The notes beneath the pieces are model-generated. The model saw only the letters and a list, made by a program, of their open reading frames with translations, ran no database searches and had not been told where the DNA came from. DNA of 64,000 nt from Tetraselmis striata (Eukaryota > Chlorophyta > Chlorodendrophyceae > Chlorodendrales > Chlorodendraceae). The position numbers and the translations under genes are program-made. The stretch is taken from NCBI GenBank assembly GCA_006384855.1, contig VCJN01001773.1, forward strand, positions 1 to 64,000, read 5' to 3'. Of this stretch, positions 1 to 12,486 are shown piece by piece; within the stretch, counting starts at the first letter, position 1; the number at the start of each line of letters is the position of its first letter.

Positions 1-935
1 CGTAACGAGTCCAGGAACGCCGCCATTAAGGTGACGTTAAACGTAGGTGACGGCGGCGCATACACGCCCGTTGCCCGTTGCCTCTCATGCCTAGGCCAAA
101 CACAACGGCGACCGGTAGAAATCCACGTGGATTAGGCTAGGCGGGTAACCGGCAGACCGGCGCCCCGGCGGGGCGTCATGCTGGGAATATTCGCAATAAT
201 ATCAGAACTACCGCTCGCGGCGCTTTCGGCCAGGCAACTGTATATACTCGTACCAGGCCGAGTCCATGTCAAGGCTCACAAAAAGGAGGCCGAGCGTGAC
301 CTCGCGAATGGCAGGAGCATTGAAGGGACAGACTTTGGTTGTCTGTCGGTGCAGGGCTCGTGCGGACGAACAATCGCTCGGGGATTTCTATGTATGCTGC
401 TTAAATCATCTACTCTACGAGGGCTCTAACCGCACGACGCGTCGAGCTTAATGTGTAGAGTCACCAGCCACACGCGTTCCGCAATCCTCACCTAACTTTC
501 CGAGGTGCGGCTCCGTGCTCCCGCTCCCGCTCAGTGGCGCTGATACATGCGCCGTGGAAAGTTCAACCAACTGCCCAACGAGGTGTGCTTACGAGCAAGA
601 AGGGGCAGCCAAATTCCTGGTCAGACAAATGCTGCGACCAGGAGTAGTGCTGTAAATGATTGCATGAGCTCTAGCAGCAGAAGGCGATATCAGTAGAGCT
701 GTAAATGGTACGTGCCAGTGCTTCATCGGGCTCTCGTAGTCTCGTCGCGTGCGGTCTTCGTTATTCTGAGGAATGTAGTCCTCGTATTGGTCGCTATATC
801 ATTAGTATGCTGGGCAAAATAATTCAACGCCAGAGTATGTAGTCGCTACATGGGTATGGGTACTACTACTGCTGGTAGGGTACCGTACAGGTGGGTACCA
901 GACTACCAGTACGGACACGACTGCCCTGGTGACTA
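1..935. other. Gene-free repeat-rich flank
   Basis: No reading frame here resembles a protein, and no exon-like chain with splice signals was seen. A partial LINE-2 tail, related to the better copies at 1,131 and 30,716, is recognisable around 657-700. The 9-mer TAGTCGCTA occurs at 840-848. The rest is GTAC-rich sequence without visible function. Confidence 0.5.
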
Positions 936-1052
936 TAACGGAGCGTCGCCTACCCAGGGCTTTCCGTAACTGGGTTGCTGCCCAAACGGCCGTCGTAGAG
1001 ACGCTGTAAGGGTTTCACTGGTGCCAGTCCTGTCCCGGGGGCGAAAAAAAAA
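936..1052 (+). repeat. Dispersed repeat E2, copy 1
   Basis: About 117 bases shared with 10,284-10,402 and 11,099-11,152 (both inverted), 21,957-22,078 and 30,957-31,076. Common marks are GAGCGTCGCC, CAGGGCTTTCCGTAACTG, a CGGCCGTCGTAGAGACGC stretch and CAGTCCTGTCC followed by GGGGGCG and an A run. It codes for nothing recognisable and looks like a short non-autonomous element or the end of a larger one. This copy lies 78 bases from a LINE-2 tail. Confidence 0.7.
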
Positions 1053-1130
1053 CGCCTGCCCTGGGACAGCGCGCACGAGCCGCGCTGGCAGCACGCTCAT
1101 GCGCTCTACCATATTTACTATATATTTATT

Positions 1131-1610
1131 TACATGAGCTAGCAGCAGAAGGCGATATCGGAATCAACAAAAAAAAAGGCAATCAGAAAGGTCCTCTACA
1201 GCGACTGCGGGGTGGAAGCAGTAACATGAGAAGACGCAGAATGGGCACGAGCACACGCATCAGACTTGGCCATCTGCACACCGGTAGAGAGAATGCCGCC
1301 CAGGGTACCATGCACGCAAGCCGAGACCCGCTGCAACAGCCCCCGCCGTGTGCGCGACAGGTGACGGCGGAACTCAACAGGTTGGCTGGCGACAAAGTTC
1401 CTAAGTGCCTGAACGGATTGACCACGAAGGAAGCATGAGGTCGGGGCGGAAGGACCGCCAGGGAAGTTGCGCACAGCCAACAGCACCGCGAAGATGTAGC
1501 TAGACCACCATCAAAGCGGACTTCCCGAGACGGCGGCGGTCCTCAACCACAAAAGGGTAGTACCGGTGAACACCCTGCACTGGGGCGGAAGACGTCCGGT
1601 CCGCTGCCAA
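1131..1610 (-). mobile_element. LINE-2, 5'-truncated copy 1 (3' end with C-terminal coding part)
   Basis: Read on the minus strand, this is the end of an open frame (1,196-1,486), a stop, and a 3' tail of about 65 bases that ends at TTACATGAGCTAGCAG. The same 3' end occurs at 27,388 and 30,716 and, as the tail alone, at 21,857 and 39,573-39,685. The 5' ends of the copies differ, which is the mark of target-primed LINE insertion. The protein contains a segment like YYPFVVEDRGRLG, clearest in the copy at 27,388. This resembles the FVPFAV segment near the C-terminus of the LINE-1 protein at 57,864-61,283, so it is probably the tail of a second LINE with a restriction-like endonuclease. This copy may reach to about 1,890, where related frames fade out. 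Confidence 0.65.
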
Positions 1611-1894
1611 CTTAGCATGCTCCGCCTCGGTCGCCGCGATTCTCGGGATGCGCCAGCGGCCGGGGGTCGTTGTTCCAAGTGGGGGTCGTGGAGGACACGC
1701 ACGCGAAGTCGATCATGTAATCGCACGCACGCCGCCCCCCCCCCCCCTACCCACCCCGCCAGCGTCAGGTCCGACGGCCGCGAGCGGTCCGCTGGGCGCA
1801 GCCCGCTCGTCTCAAGGGTCAAGTCGCCGGCTCCCGAACGGTCCCGGTCAAGCACCGCCCCCGCATCAATTGCCACAAATGCCCACAAATTCAT

Positions 1895-4800
1895 TCTTCA
1901 AAGCGGTGTGCATGCGGTGCTTGTAGTTCGCTACGGGGCATATGGGTAGATGATCCACGATGAAATCCGTAGCGCTCCGGTTCGAGCCATCCGTAGAGCG
2001 AAGCCATAAGGGATCAATACCACACGTGGGGGCCAGGGCAAGTGACAAGCGCGGAACCTCCGCGCGGGCAAAGGCCCAGTACCCGCGCAACGGCGGCCGA
2101 ATAAGCAGCATGATGGGGAATCTTGCGGGCGGACTCGTGATCCGACTGGAAAAGCGATAGGGAGCCCGGGCCGCACGCGCTGTACATGCGCAAGGTATCA
2201 AGTCGCGAGGCCGCTGCACCAATACGCTGGAAGCTGAGATCGAGGGCCACGAAGTCACGCAAGCGAATCGCACGGCTGAGGTGGCGTTGGACAACCATGG
2301 TCGTGGGTTGATCATCGGAGGTCGCACCCGAACCCGTACCCGAGGGCGGAGCAGTAGAACCTGGCAGCGACTATGGGAGGGAAACAGTCGCTGCTGCCGG
2401 AGGGTGTGCCACTAAATCGCCAGGCGACGGTATCTTCAGAGCTTCAAAAGCGCATGTAGTAACGGTATTGGCAGTACTCGTACCACCGATAGTAGCAATT
2501 GCTGCGCAGCAGAGGCGGCCTCACCAGTACCAACTCCAAGAGGGGTGGCCGTAAAAGGATATCTGGTGACGCGCAGTCCTCCGCTAGTGCTCGTACCCGG
2601 GCGGGAACCGGTAGTGTGCGAGTATAAAATACGGGTACGAGAGCAGTACTCATATCGTGATGAAATCTATCCCGTAATACTCCCGCAGCATCTCATCCGT
2701 GTTGATGCGGCAGTCGGCCTGCCCGACACTAGTTGCTCCTGCCCCGGAAACCTGTTGTTGGACGTCCCTACGCACCATCAGCCCTCGGTGCGGTGGCCTT
2801 GGCCCCGTAAAACCAATAGGTGTGCCGCCCCACCGCCTCCATGAGATGGGATTTGCCCATTGGCCAATACCGGGTTCACCTAGGATGCCAAATGATGACA
2901 GATTAGGACCTAAACCACCTCTTCTCTGTCCTTTTGGCTACCCATAGCAACAAATTCAAGCTCCTTGATCGGTGGTGTAGCGTACCGAGTCGAAAACGGC
3001 TAGATGGAGTGGGATGCGGTGGAAATGGTCAACGCGACGGTCGGGGCGAGACAAGCCGCCAACGCTACGCAGCAAGGCGGGAAAACCCGCACCAACGTGG
3101 CCTACGAGTGCTGCGCCTGCGTGGGCTGTGCCAAACCCGTCAAAAATGAGCGGACGCTGTGGCAGCCCGTCTTCGTTGCTGCTCGTGGTGGGGCGCCCGC
3201 CGCCAGGCCGCGGCCCACCATGAGCGGAGGATCATGGGTGCGGCAAGCTTGGCGGCACCACCCCCCACCTCCACGTGGTGGGCGTTGGTAACCTCTAAGA
3301 CCCGTGCCCGGCTGGGTGCAGAAGGGGGCTGAGCGGGGTGGCCGGTTCTGGCGGGTCCTCATATCATGCGACGACCGAGGGGCCCTACGGGATGCTTTTC
3401 AAATTATTATACTCGACGTGGTCCCGGTAGCGCATGCTGGCGCCGCCGGGCAGCATGCATGTACGGGGGGCTGCTGAAAGTAATTCATGTACGACTTCGG
3501 CCATGCCTCGGCTTCTCCAAGATCCACCTACGAGTGGGGAGGGGGTCTATAAGACTTGGTCGGGGGCAGCCTACTCGCGAGGGTTTGTTGTTCGGCGTGT
3601 TAAAATCCAAAATAAATCGTGTTTTCGTACTTCGGTGCTACCCGCCTAGTAGTACGATACTCGGCACAACCTTGCACGGTGGCGGATATAATAAATCCGA
3701 CCGTGCACGGGGTCTAGGAAGCCGCCCTCGGACAGTGCCCTCGGCCCGGATCGTGGGCATGTGGCTGCCGCGCGTCGGGCGATCCGGCATTGGTGTAAAA
3801 CACGTGATCAGAGAGCATACGGCCAACGTGCAAGGGGGGGGGGGGGGTGTTTTCCCCGCCTGCTTCATCTCCAAGCTCCGAGTGCGTCCGGGGACACCAC
3901 TGGGAGTAGCCCAAGGCGGGGGCTGATCTCAGCAGCGCGACGGCCGAGCGGACTCGCTGCTAGCAGGCCGTGGCCGGTGGAGCGCAGCGCTGGAACATGC
4001 TGTGATTTTTGGGGGAGGATGAACGGCGAGAACATGCGCATAATTATGCGGCGCGGTCACGCTAAGACGAGAATTTCGGGCCTAGCTAGCGACTACATGC
4101 TGACGCCCTTGTAGTACGAGCGTACACCCCCGTATCACTGACTTGGAGTTTACCGCACCATTGATGCAAAATTAGTATATGTACTGCAACATACCCGGCC
4201 TTCAGAGGGCTGCGTGCTACGCGCTCTCATTAACGGATCTTATGCGGGCTTGTGCAACCTGGCCGTAAGATAGCTGGCCCGTTTAACAAAAAGGTGAGCG
4301 GGAATAAAGTTGTAACTTTAAATTGTAAATTGCACGTGGTGGATCGCTTTTGGTGCTAGCGAGGGGGGAACAACATGTCCTACACGTGACACCGGCCTCA
4401 TGAGAGCCTCATGTTTGGCAGAGAGCGAGGTGCAGCCCAGCCAGTGGTTGTGCCACGCTTGCTGCCGTAACTCAAAGGTCTGCTCTTATGATGTTAGGCC
4501 TTCGCAGATAAGGAACAAGCATGTGCCATATCCAGTCCCGACATAGTATACAACACACGCGGCAGGGAACCTACGGAGCTTAAGCTCACCAAGGAGGAGC
4601 TATCTCAGCGGACGGGACAGGTGGCAAATTTGCGCAGTCTATTCAAGGAGGAGCAAGGCGCGCACGACGCTGCATGCTGGTCTAGGTTGCGGGACTTGTG
4701 TTGGGATTAGGTGTGGCAAGTGGAGAGCCGCGTGAATTCAATGCAAGAAACAAGTATCTTGCATATATGTATATAACTGTCTCTGTACGGTCACGGTCGA

Positions 4801-7240
4801 TCTGTACCTCACGGTCTCAGTACATCACAGCATGTTCACCGAGCGTGGCATTGCTATGAAGGACTATATGATGTGAAGGACTATGGAGTGGTATATGAGC
4901 TACATTACTGATGTCAAGCTTTTCACAAAGCTGATTTGGAAAGGTCGGCTCCCATCGCGCCAACTTGTTGACTACGCCCAAGTGTGATACTGCAACATGG
5001 CAAGCCAAGCTTGCCCAGAAGCGCGTTGCCATCAATGCTCGGCGAAAAGAGCGAGCACCAGCTCGGAGAAAGGGGACCTCCCTATCTCATAGGGCTAAAT
5101 GGAGCGTGATGGCGACGGGCAGGTTGGGATGTTCCATGCTGCCTTTGTAGCGAGGAGAGTCGCCATTGCCGAGTCTGCAGAGCGAGCTGAGGTGAGAGAG
5201 GTTGCATGCTGAGAAGGCTGAGAGGATTGATGCGCCGAATAATCGGGCTTTGAAGAACAAGCTAATAACCAACGCGATGATGATGCCTGAGCTGAAAGCA
5301 TTCCTGTTGTATGGACTGATGAGGCGTATCCGAGCGAAGAAGTAGTCGCAGCAAGGAGCCTTATGGGCATAGTACAAGGACCTTGGTGACGGCGCAGACT
5401 TAAAGAGCTTGCTCATAGATTGGCACACTGAGCTCTAGCTTTGATATGCAAGCGCAGTCATGGATGCATATGGAAATGCGTTCCCGGATGCCACCCGTGC
5501 ATGCAATCATATATACTTCATATGCTATATATAGTCTGGACCATTTGATAAGAAAAGTCACTCATGAGTCGAAATATGTTATATGTGATATGATGCACAA
5601 TACATGCGCCCAGACAACGCCGTAATAAATGCCGTAAAGGACCGTTCCCTAGTGTTTTGGCTCCCGGAAGAGTTGTGGGTGGTAGATTTGGGGAAAAGAT
5701 ACATAATGGTGAAGGTCCCATGTGCATCCCCCGGACGCTTTCCTTGTAACCAAACACACACTCCCCTGTCATTTGGTCATATGAAAAATAAGTTATGGCC
5801 AACCCTATAAAGTACAGGAATATGGGCCAAGAAATCATCGAAAAATCAGAAAAGCACTCTATTTGAAGACATGTTTTCGGCATATGCACCCTCCTCGTAC
5901 GCATTGCTATTTTCGTATCTCTCCGTATCGACACGCACGCCAGCACCGGCGATGCCGACCGCCGAGAGGTACAGTGGCGCATTTTTATGATGTAAGCAAC
6001 TTAGAATATTTATCAACGGCTTGAGATGTGGCGGAGGATCGGCATGCATGTTACGCTCGTGATTCCGCTCTGCGTAGGTTCAGACCCTGCCAAGACCCTC
6101 GGTGAACATGAAACCGAGGGGGGGGGTAGGGGGGGAGGGGGCAATGCAGATATTATATAGGTTTTCCTGAAAACCTAATACAATGGCTTGCCGCTTGACT
6201 CGCATCCCGATAAGAAACCCGATGTGCTCGCCATGCGCGGGCGGATTTTCCTGCGTAGGGGCCCGCCACGCGCAGTCCAATCGCATAATGTGGGGAGCGT
6301 ATTGATGGCCAACCTGACTTACCACATACCCTAGACATTGCCCTAGCAGATGACCATATGAATCCACCCACTGACTCGGGGGTTGCATCCCTGCGCATTA
6401 CATGCTAAAGCCCTACCAAGGGCGAATTGAATGCGGACAACAATAACTGTAGGTGGGCAGGTTTTTGGAGTAGACCTTCACTTAAATATTGGCCCCTTTG
6501 CGGGAACTGCTCACTTGCTTGCATGCCGACGGCGGGGAGTGCGCGCATTTGTGAACGTGTTCCAAGTTGATAGAGCTAACCCGTGCTTGGCGTGCAACCT
6601 TACACATATAACGCATATACGTGCTAAACACCCGCATAACCATTGCCCTCGTGACATTGTGCTATCAAATTCATTTCTATCCCTGAACGGTGACACGCAA
6701 ACGTATGGCTCCTACAACTACGAGAGCACAACAAACGCCATTTAGGGCTGCCCCCACGTAATCATGATGTCATGTTCACGATGGCACATGGAATAAGGGC
6801 GCGGTCGGAAACGATTGCGAGGGCGGATAATGGGCCAATCCACAATTGATGCTTGACAGCGGGGGCAAAACTTATGTGGGCAGGTGTACTCATCGAGGGC
6901 TTTCCGGTGGTCACTACGCACACGCACGACGCATGATTTAGAATCGTGTATCCCATTTCTTACTGGTTAATACCACTACATTTTACATGTGAAGGCCACC
7001 TTTTTTGGTAAACATGCTGAGCGTTAGTCGCTAATAAGTGTAAAATGTCGCAGCACACCCTGATGAGCAAACCTACATTATCTATTTAAAAGATGATAAT
7101 ATTAATTATAAGCAAATAATCCTTACATTCATCAGCATAATTTGTGGGGTCGCTGCTGCTGCCATCATAGTCTTCTTGGTTACAGAGAGAGCGTCTAGAG
7201 AATTTACATGATCGTCCAACGGGCCGCGCCGCACCGGGTT
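1895..7240. other. Long gene-free region
   Basis: No frame in these 5.3 kb resembles a known protein. All open frames are under 190 codons and show no splice-compatible chain. Noted contents are a G15 run at 3,832-3,846, a G-rich tract at 6,118-6,140, and TAGCGACTA or TAGTCGCTA at 4,087 and 7,025. A plus-strand stretch near 5,220-5,345 has coding-like composition (Lys/Leu/Met-rich) but is interrupted by stops. It is probably mostly decayed mobile DNA. Confidence 0.5.
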
Positions 7241-7242
7241 CT

Positions 7243-9818
7243 GATCTAAACGTGTTTATGGGGTTTCCTAACGGACTATAGCTGTCCTAGTGCGACCCGT
7301 ACGGTCTGTAGTGGTTTGAAGCCGTTACCATCGGGGTTTGGTACGGGCTACCCCATCGCCCGCGAGCCCTGCGCTCCCGGCCGGGGAGCTACTTTGGACA
7401 GCCACCAGCAGCTCGTCTGCCATCTTCCAGCTCGCTGCCTTCGGCAGCGGCTTCGCGTACTTGTGCGCGCGAGGGTCACTGAGGCTGAACAAGTCCGCAC
7501 CGAGGTTCATCCACCCGGTAGTGAGTCGTCGTGCCGCGCACATGCGTTACAACATCAGGCAGCGACAGACAGCCCCTCGGTAGTGTGGTTTTCCCTACTC
7601 GTGCGCCCGAGGTCGTTTTCCGTTTTTGCCCTGGCTTTGCAGCTGGGACGTTTTCGGATGGCGATGCGCACGGCAAGGAATTGGAGCTGGGGGGTCCCCG
7701 TTGGGGGGGTTTAAACCTCAACACCCGAAGTCGAGTCGCAATACATGCCTTCGGGGCTCCCGCAGTGGAGCGCCCTCTCGCAGTAGTCAACTCTTGAGGT
7801 TTAGGTGAGGTGGACGCGCTCGGCACCATGGCCGCTGCTCGTCACGGTTGTCAACGACGACAACTACGCCCACCGCAACAAATCGGCGCGGACGGAGGAG
7901 GACGTCCGTGTCGTCGGGGCGACCACTTGTTGTCCCGCAAGACACTGCAACCCAGTCCCCGTGTCCTCGCAGCAGGGCGCCCACACCGGTTCGCGTAGGT
8001 ACTCGTTTCTAAAGACCGCAAACGGGTCTCAAATCCGATATGTGTAGCTGGCAACGCTTTTTGGCTACGTGGCACGCGCTACGTGCGTATAATTAGCACG
8101 TCACCGCTCGCACTCCTCCCTCATCATCCCGCCGTCAGCCCCATCCCTGCCCGCGACACACAAGACGAGGCACCTGAACACCACAAGCCTACGTTAGGGC
8201 GCTGCTAACGCGGTATGCGCGTGATGGTGCCGGCCGGTGTGTCCGATTGGCATCGGTGGGGCGGGATGGGTTGGCGAGACGGGTGGTAACGTGGGCTCTC
8301 AGTTTTGATCAAATGACGGTATATTTGACTATATCAACCGGATACTAAGTATTTCTCGTGCTCTTTTCGGTACCTGCATCTCAGGATTTTGACCCCGCTA
8401 TGCATAGCTTCTAGCCCGGGAGGATTTCATTTAGCGAGTACCCGGGGAACCGGTGTGCCGTGGCATCAACGGTCGTTACATGCTGTGGTTTTCCGGAACT
8501 ACTCGCGTAATTGGCCTGTTACATGGGTGGCGCCGCTCACGCGCCGGTGTTTTGAGAGGGCTCGTTGCCCTCGCCCCAATGAAGCTTCAGCAACGTTTGT
8601 TGTGGTCGCAGTGGAAGGCGTTTGTGCGGCCCGTGCCGATGCGTCTCCGACGTCTCCTACTCCAACGTCGTCGTCACAAGGACCACGACAACCTGCAGCT
8701 GCCCGCCGGGGGGCAGCTCTACCACCTGGCGTGCCTGGCGTCTCGTGGTGTACGTAACTACCCTTGGCCAACTCTGGGTTTGGGACTTCGGCGGCCGTCG
8801 CTGGTGCAGCAGCAGCGGCCGCCTCGTCGTCACCCTCGCTCCGACATCACTGGCATCGTTACGGGCCGGCATAGGCTACAAGGGCCTCTACGCCGGCCAA
8901 CCCGCTTCCAACGTCACGGCAACGCATCTGTGACAACACGAGCTGCCCGCCGGGGGACAGCTCCGCCACCTAACGCGACTTGTGCGTTTCGTGGCATCAC
9001 CCTAAGCCTACGCTTTGTGGGTTGGTCAGCAGCCGTCGTTGGTGCAGCAACGGCGGTCGGCTCACCGCTCTCCGCGAAGAAAGACCCACGGCGACAGCTA
9101 ACCGAGTCGGCGGGTCTCCTGCGACGTCGCCGACAACCGACCCCGACACACCTGAACCGGTACGGCATGACCACACAGGGTTCCACATTTCCGCGCCCTC
9201 AGCGTTGTGCGTTTCACCCGCCGCTCTTCGCGCAAGGGGGCGAAACAACCACCGCTGGTGATGACGGCAGCAGTACATCGCTGTCATCGCGAGTTGTTGC
9301 GTGTCCACCCCTCGTAACGTGCATCGCCAGTATAGGTACAGGGTACGAGTTATCATCGCGTCGGGTAAAGTGCACCAGTACTTCACCTGACTGTACTCGG
9401 CGCGCTCGCGCGCTCGTGCGCGCAGCTGTACTCGTCCTACTCGTGCCAATGCCGCTGCTTTGCTGGGCGCTCGTCGCCAACTTGGGCTTTGCTACCCCTG
9501 CTGCTTCTACTAGCCTGCAGTTCCGGCTCGTGCCGCACGCCACCATGGCGCGCAACCAATGCTATAGGGCGCCGTCGGGAGACGGCGCCTTAATTCCGCG
9601 ACACGTCCGGCCTATGTCATGCCGGCGTCAACATCTCCCGCCCGAGTCTGATGCGCCTGCGCCTCGATCGAGGTCCTCTTGGCGCGAGACCCCTCTACAA
9701 CTCAAGACATCTTCCGCCTTCGTCTGGTCGGCACGCCTGCCGACTGCCCACGCTCGCAGTCGTAAACGAACCGCGTGTAAACTGGCAAAAACCAGACTCG
9801 AATGCATGATTGAAATGA
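7243..9818 (+). repeat. Tandem element, long unit (2.6 kb)
   Basis: It begins GATCTAAACGTGTTTATGG and ends ACTCGAATGCATGATTGAAA. The neighbouring unit (9,820-10,172) has the same first ~205 bases, with only a few differences, and the same last ~30 bases, but lacks almost everything between. The unique middle has a 456-codon open frame (8,453-9,823) of odd composition (Arg-rich, no known motifs). It also holds an internal duplication near 8,690-8,800 and 8,930-9,070. No transposase, reverse transcriptase or terminal inverted repeat was recognised, so the class is unknown. The frame may well be non-coding. Confidence 0.6.
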
Positions 9819-9819
9819 T

Positions 9820-10172
9820 CTGAACGTGTTTATGGGGTTTCCTAACGGACTATAGCTGTCCTAGTGCGACCCGTACGGTCTGTAGTGGTTTGAAGCCGTT
9901 ACCATCGGGGTTTGGTACGGGCTACCCCATCGCCCGCGAGCCCTGCGCTCCCGGCCGGGGAGCTACTTAGGACAGCCACCAGCAGCTCGTCTGCCATCTT
10001 CCAGCTCGCTGCCTTCGGCAGCGCCCTCCCGTTTTCCGCCTCCGCCCTGCGGGCTCCTCCTCCGACATTCCCTCCCCTTTCGCTGAACCTTCCTAGCCAT
10101 AAAATGGCGCTTTTCTGTGTAAAACTGCCTCCGCACTCTTTTTGGCAAAACCAGACTCGAATGCATGATTGA
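9820..10172 (+). repeat. Tandem element, internally deleted short unit
   Basis: It carries the first ~205 and last ~30 bases of the unit at 7,243-9,818, joined by about 120 bases that are mostly unrelated to it. It follows the long unit head-to-tail with no spacer. An autonomous element beside its deletion derivative, or unequal crossing over in a satellite-like array, would both give this picture. Confidence 0.6.
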
Positions 10173-10283
10173 AACGCGATTTCTTAGTACTTCATGTACT
10201 GTCCGGAAGCTGCCCAGCAGCTGCTGCTGCCATCAGCGTTCTACAAGAATCCTTATGTACTCCTGTGAAAACTACTTTTGTCC

Positions 10284-10402
10284 CTCGCCCCGGGACAAGA
10301 CTGGCAACAGTAAAACGCTTGCAGCGTCTCCCCGCTTGGCAGCGACTCAGTTGAGGAAAGCCCGCCTTATTTGGCAGGCGACGCTCCGCTATCGTCAACG
10401 AT
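10284..10402 (-). repeat. Dispersed repeat E2, copy 2
   Basis: Inverted relative to copy 1 and more diverged. CCCCGGGACAAGACTGGC, CTTGCAGCGTCTC and GGCGACGCTCCG are still clear. No coding content. Confidence 0.55.
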
Positions 10403-10639
10403 AAGCAAATCGCAGAAGCATGCTGCAAGACTGATTGAAGGCCGATGATGGAATTTCCAACCCTACAGTTGGATCACCGTCTAAAATACTGCCATCAAAA
10501 TACCCGGCACTAACTGCCACGAAAGGTCCGCCCTACCCGTTCGGGCGTTTACTACTGCTCGTGTGGGTAGCAGCAGTAAGATTAGTGCGTCCCTACATGC
10601 CCCTACCTACGTGTGTAATCATTGTCCCGGCAATCGTCT

Positions 10640-10692
10640 TTGATAGTTGCTGTTTGTAGTGCGCATTCGTTAAAGCCCTTATATGTAACAAA
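10640..10692 (+). mobile_element. LINE-1 3' end fragment, plus strand
   Basis: The segment GTTTGTAGTGCGC followed by AAAGCCCTTAT matches the last ~50 bases of LINE-1 (see 39,929 and 57,601) with several differences. It is an old, almost completely 5'-truncated copy. Confidence 0.5.
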
Positions 10693-11098
10693 TACATATT
10701 AAATCAGAGAAAGCAGTCGTGGCGACAGCATCCGCCCTGGCCGCCTGGCCTGGCGGGCCTGCGACATCCGCCAGTAATGTTCATGCGCGCGCGATGGGCG
10801 GGGTCGCTAATAATGTCCCACGCCACGGGTCCCGATTCCGGACTCCAGCGATGTCCGTACGAGTATCTTTTCTCGTTTTGTGCTGCCTGACCCCGCCTCA
10901 CCGTACGATTGCGTATGAACTTTACGCGAATGTTACGTCCAAACCCTACAGCAGGTGGGTATAACCGTGTTTACCTGCTGGAGTTTTGCATGTACTCGCA
11001 TCTGCATGACGCATTTCCCGTCGTCCTGCTTGTATTAAATATAGTCGCTAAAAGTAATCATCGGTCGAAGCCGCCCCAGCACTTGTCCTTTTCTTTTC

Positions 11099-11152
11099 CC
11101 GTCCCCGGACAGGACTGGCACCAGTGAAACCCTTGCAGCGTCTCTACGACGC
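11099..11152 (-). repeat. Dispersed repeat E2, copy 3 (partial)
   Basis: It holds about 54 bases, from CCCGTCCCCGGACAGG through CTTGCAGCGTCTCTACGACG, almost identical to the reverse complement of copy 1. The match then stops abruptly. TAGTCGCTA lies just upstream at 11,042-11,050 and again at 11,533-11,541. Confidence 0.6.
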
Positions 11153-12486
11153 ACTTGTCCTCTTGCGCCAACTGTGTGGTCATCGTCAGGCACCAGCAGC
11201 CAGTGATCGAAGGCTTTACCCTGAACCTCAGCACAATTCAGCCTCACTTCCTGTTTCGAGCACATGCTGCAATACTCGTAGTCTGCCTAAGGCTTGTCCT
11301 ACTCTCTCTGACGTATGGAGTCCTACCAGTCAGTAGCCATCACCTTTGGGGCATGTTGCCGGAGACACCCCCAGCACATCGAGAAGTATCGAGTGTTGTC
11401 GCACAGTCAGCAGCGCAGGTAGTGAGGTACAAGTGGACTTTTCCAACCAGCAATACATCAGCACAGCACAGCACAGCGCCAGCCGCTATTGCATTACTTG
11501 TATATAACGACCGCAACTACCACCGCATGCAGTAGTCGCTAGTAGCCAGCGATGTAGCGAGTTGTGGCCTAGCGCAGATTGTCACAAAGTGGCTTTGTGG
11601 TCCATCGTGTCATACGGTGACTTGTAGCAACTGCTAGTTGCTACACCTGAACACTGCAGGTGCTTAATCCTTACCAATCACCGACTCACTGCACGTTTAT
11701 CATTAAAGGTGAACCTAAGGAATACAACTTATGTCAAGCAAATCACCCATCGGTCTAGCAGAACTTCCAGACTCCACGAATAAAAACACAGTGTCTATGG
11801 AGAAAGGCAATACACCACTCAGCCAAAACTTATCCCGCCAATGTCAGGGGAGAAAGGGGGTAAGTGTTGCCAACCTGCAAAATGCATGCGAAGTGTGGGC
11901 CACCTGTGTTGGCATATGTCTGCATGAGCGGAGCAGGCGGACTGCGGCGGTTTAGCATGCCGCGGTCTGATTGACAACCCAAGACCCCGGCTGCTACTGG
12001 ATGAACGTCAACCAGTCTGCGCGGCTGAACGGGCCACCGCGCCCGCTCGCAAGCTGCGACCAATAAGTTGAGCACACCGGTGAGGTCACTGTCGCCAACG
12101 GCTCCCCTGATGATCCCGGGTGGCACCAGGGGCGCGGGGAGGTACGCAGCAACTGACCCACACACTGCGGAAATGATTGTAGGGTGGATGGCCATTCGCT
12201 AGTCCAGCACAATGCTTTCCTACATTAGGCCAGCACGGAACCGTGTCGCGACATATCACGGCTCGGTAGCCAGACATATTACTGCGGTGCTGCCAGGCGA
12301 GGGCTGGGCTGGCTGTAGAAAGCGCAGCTCGGGGCTACAGTTGGCAGCCGTGGCCCATCCCGGCTGGCACGGAATCCTCAGTGGCTGTCATCGTCCATGC
12401 AAAGCGCGCCGTGCAAGGGCAGTGAAGGGCTTAGTCCGCGTGCCTGGGAGCAGGACTCCACAACAGGCCCCTCAAATCACGCAGCG
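11153..12486. other. Downstream flank of NRDE2, no gene seen
   Basis: This stretch lies 3' of the NRDE2 stop codon. No exon-like frame was recognised. I also found no TGTAA signal on the minus strand within about 350 bases of the stop, unlike the other genes in the window. Confidence 0.4.

Noticed and set aside
4817-5430. Overlapping frames near 5 kb as a gene
   Set aside because: The most protein-like stretch is broken by several stops, no splice sites join the pieces, and no family resemblance was seen.
8453-9823. 456-codon plus-strand frame as a real gene
   Set aside because: It has an Arg/Pro-rich composition typical of a chance frame in GC-rich DNA, no motif, and lies inside a repeat unit whose short form lacks it. 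It is kept only as part of the repeat description.
7243-10172. Direct repeats at 7,243 and 9,820 as the two terminal repeats of a retroelement
   Set aside because: The second repeat is followed by the same closing sequence (ACTCGAATGCATGATTGAAA) as the first unit. The structure is therefore two tandem units of unequal length, not one element with two ends. No element protein lies between.
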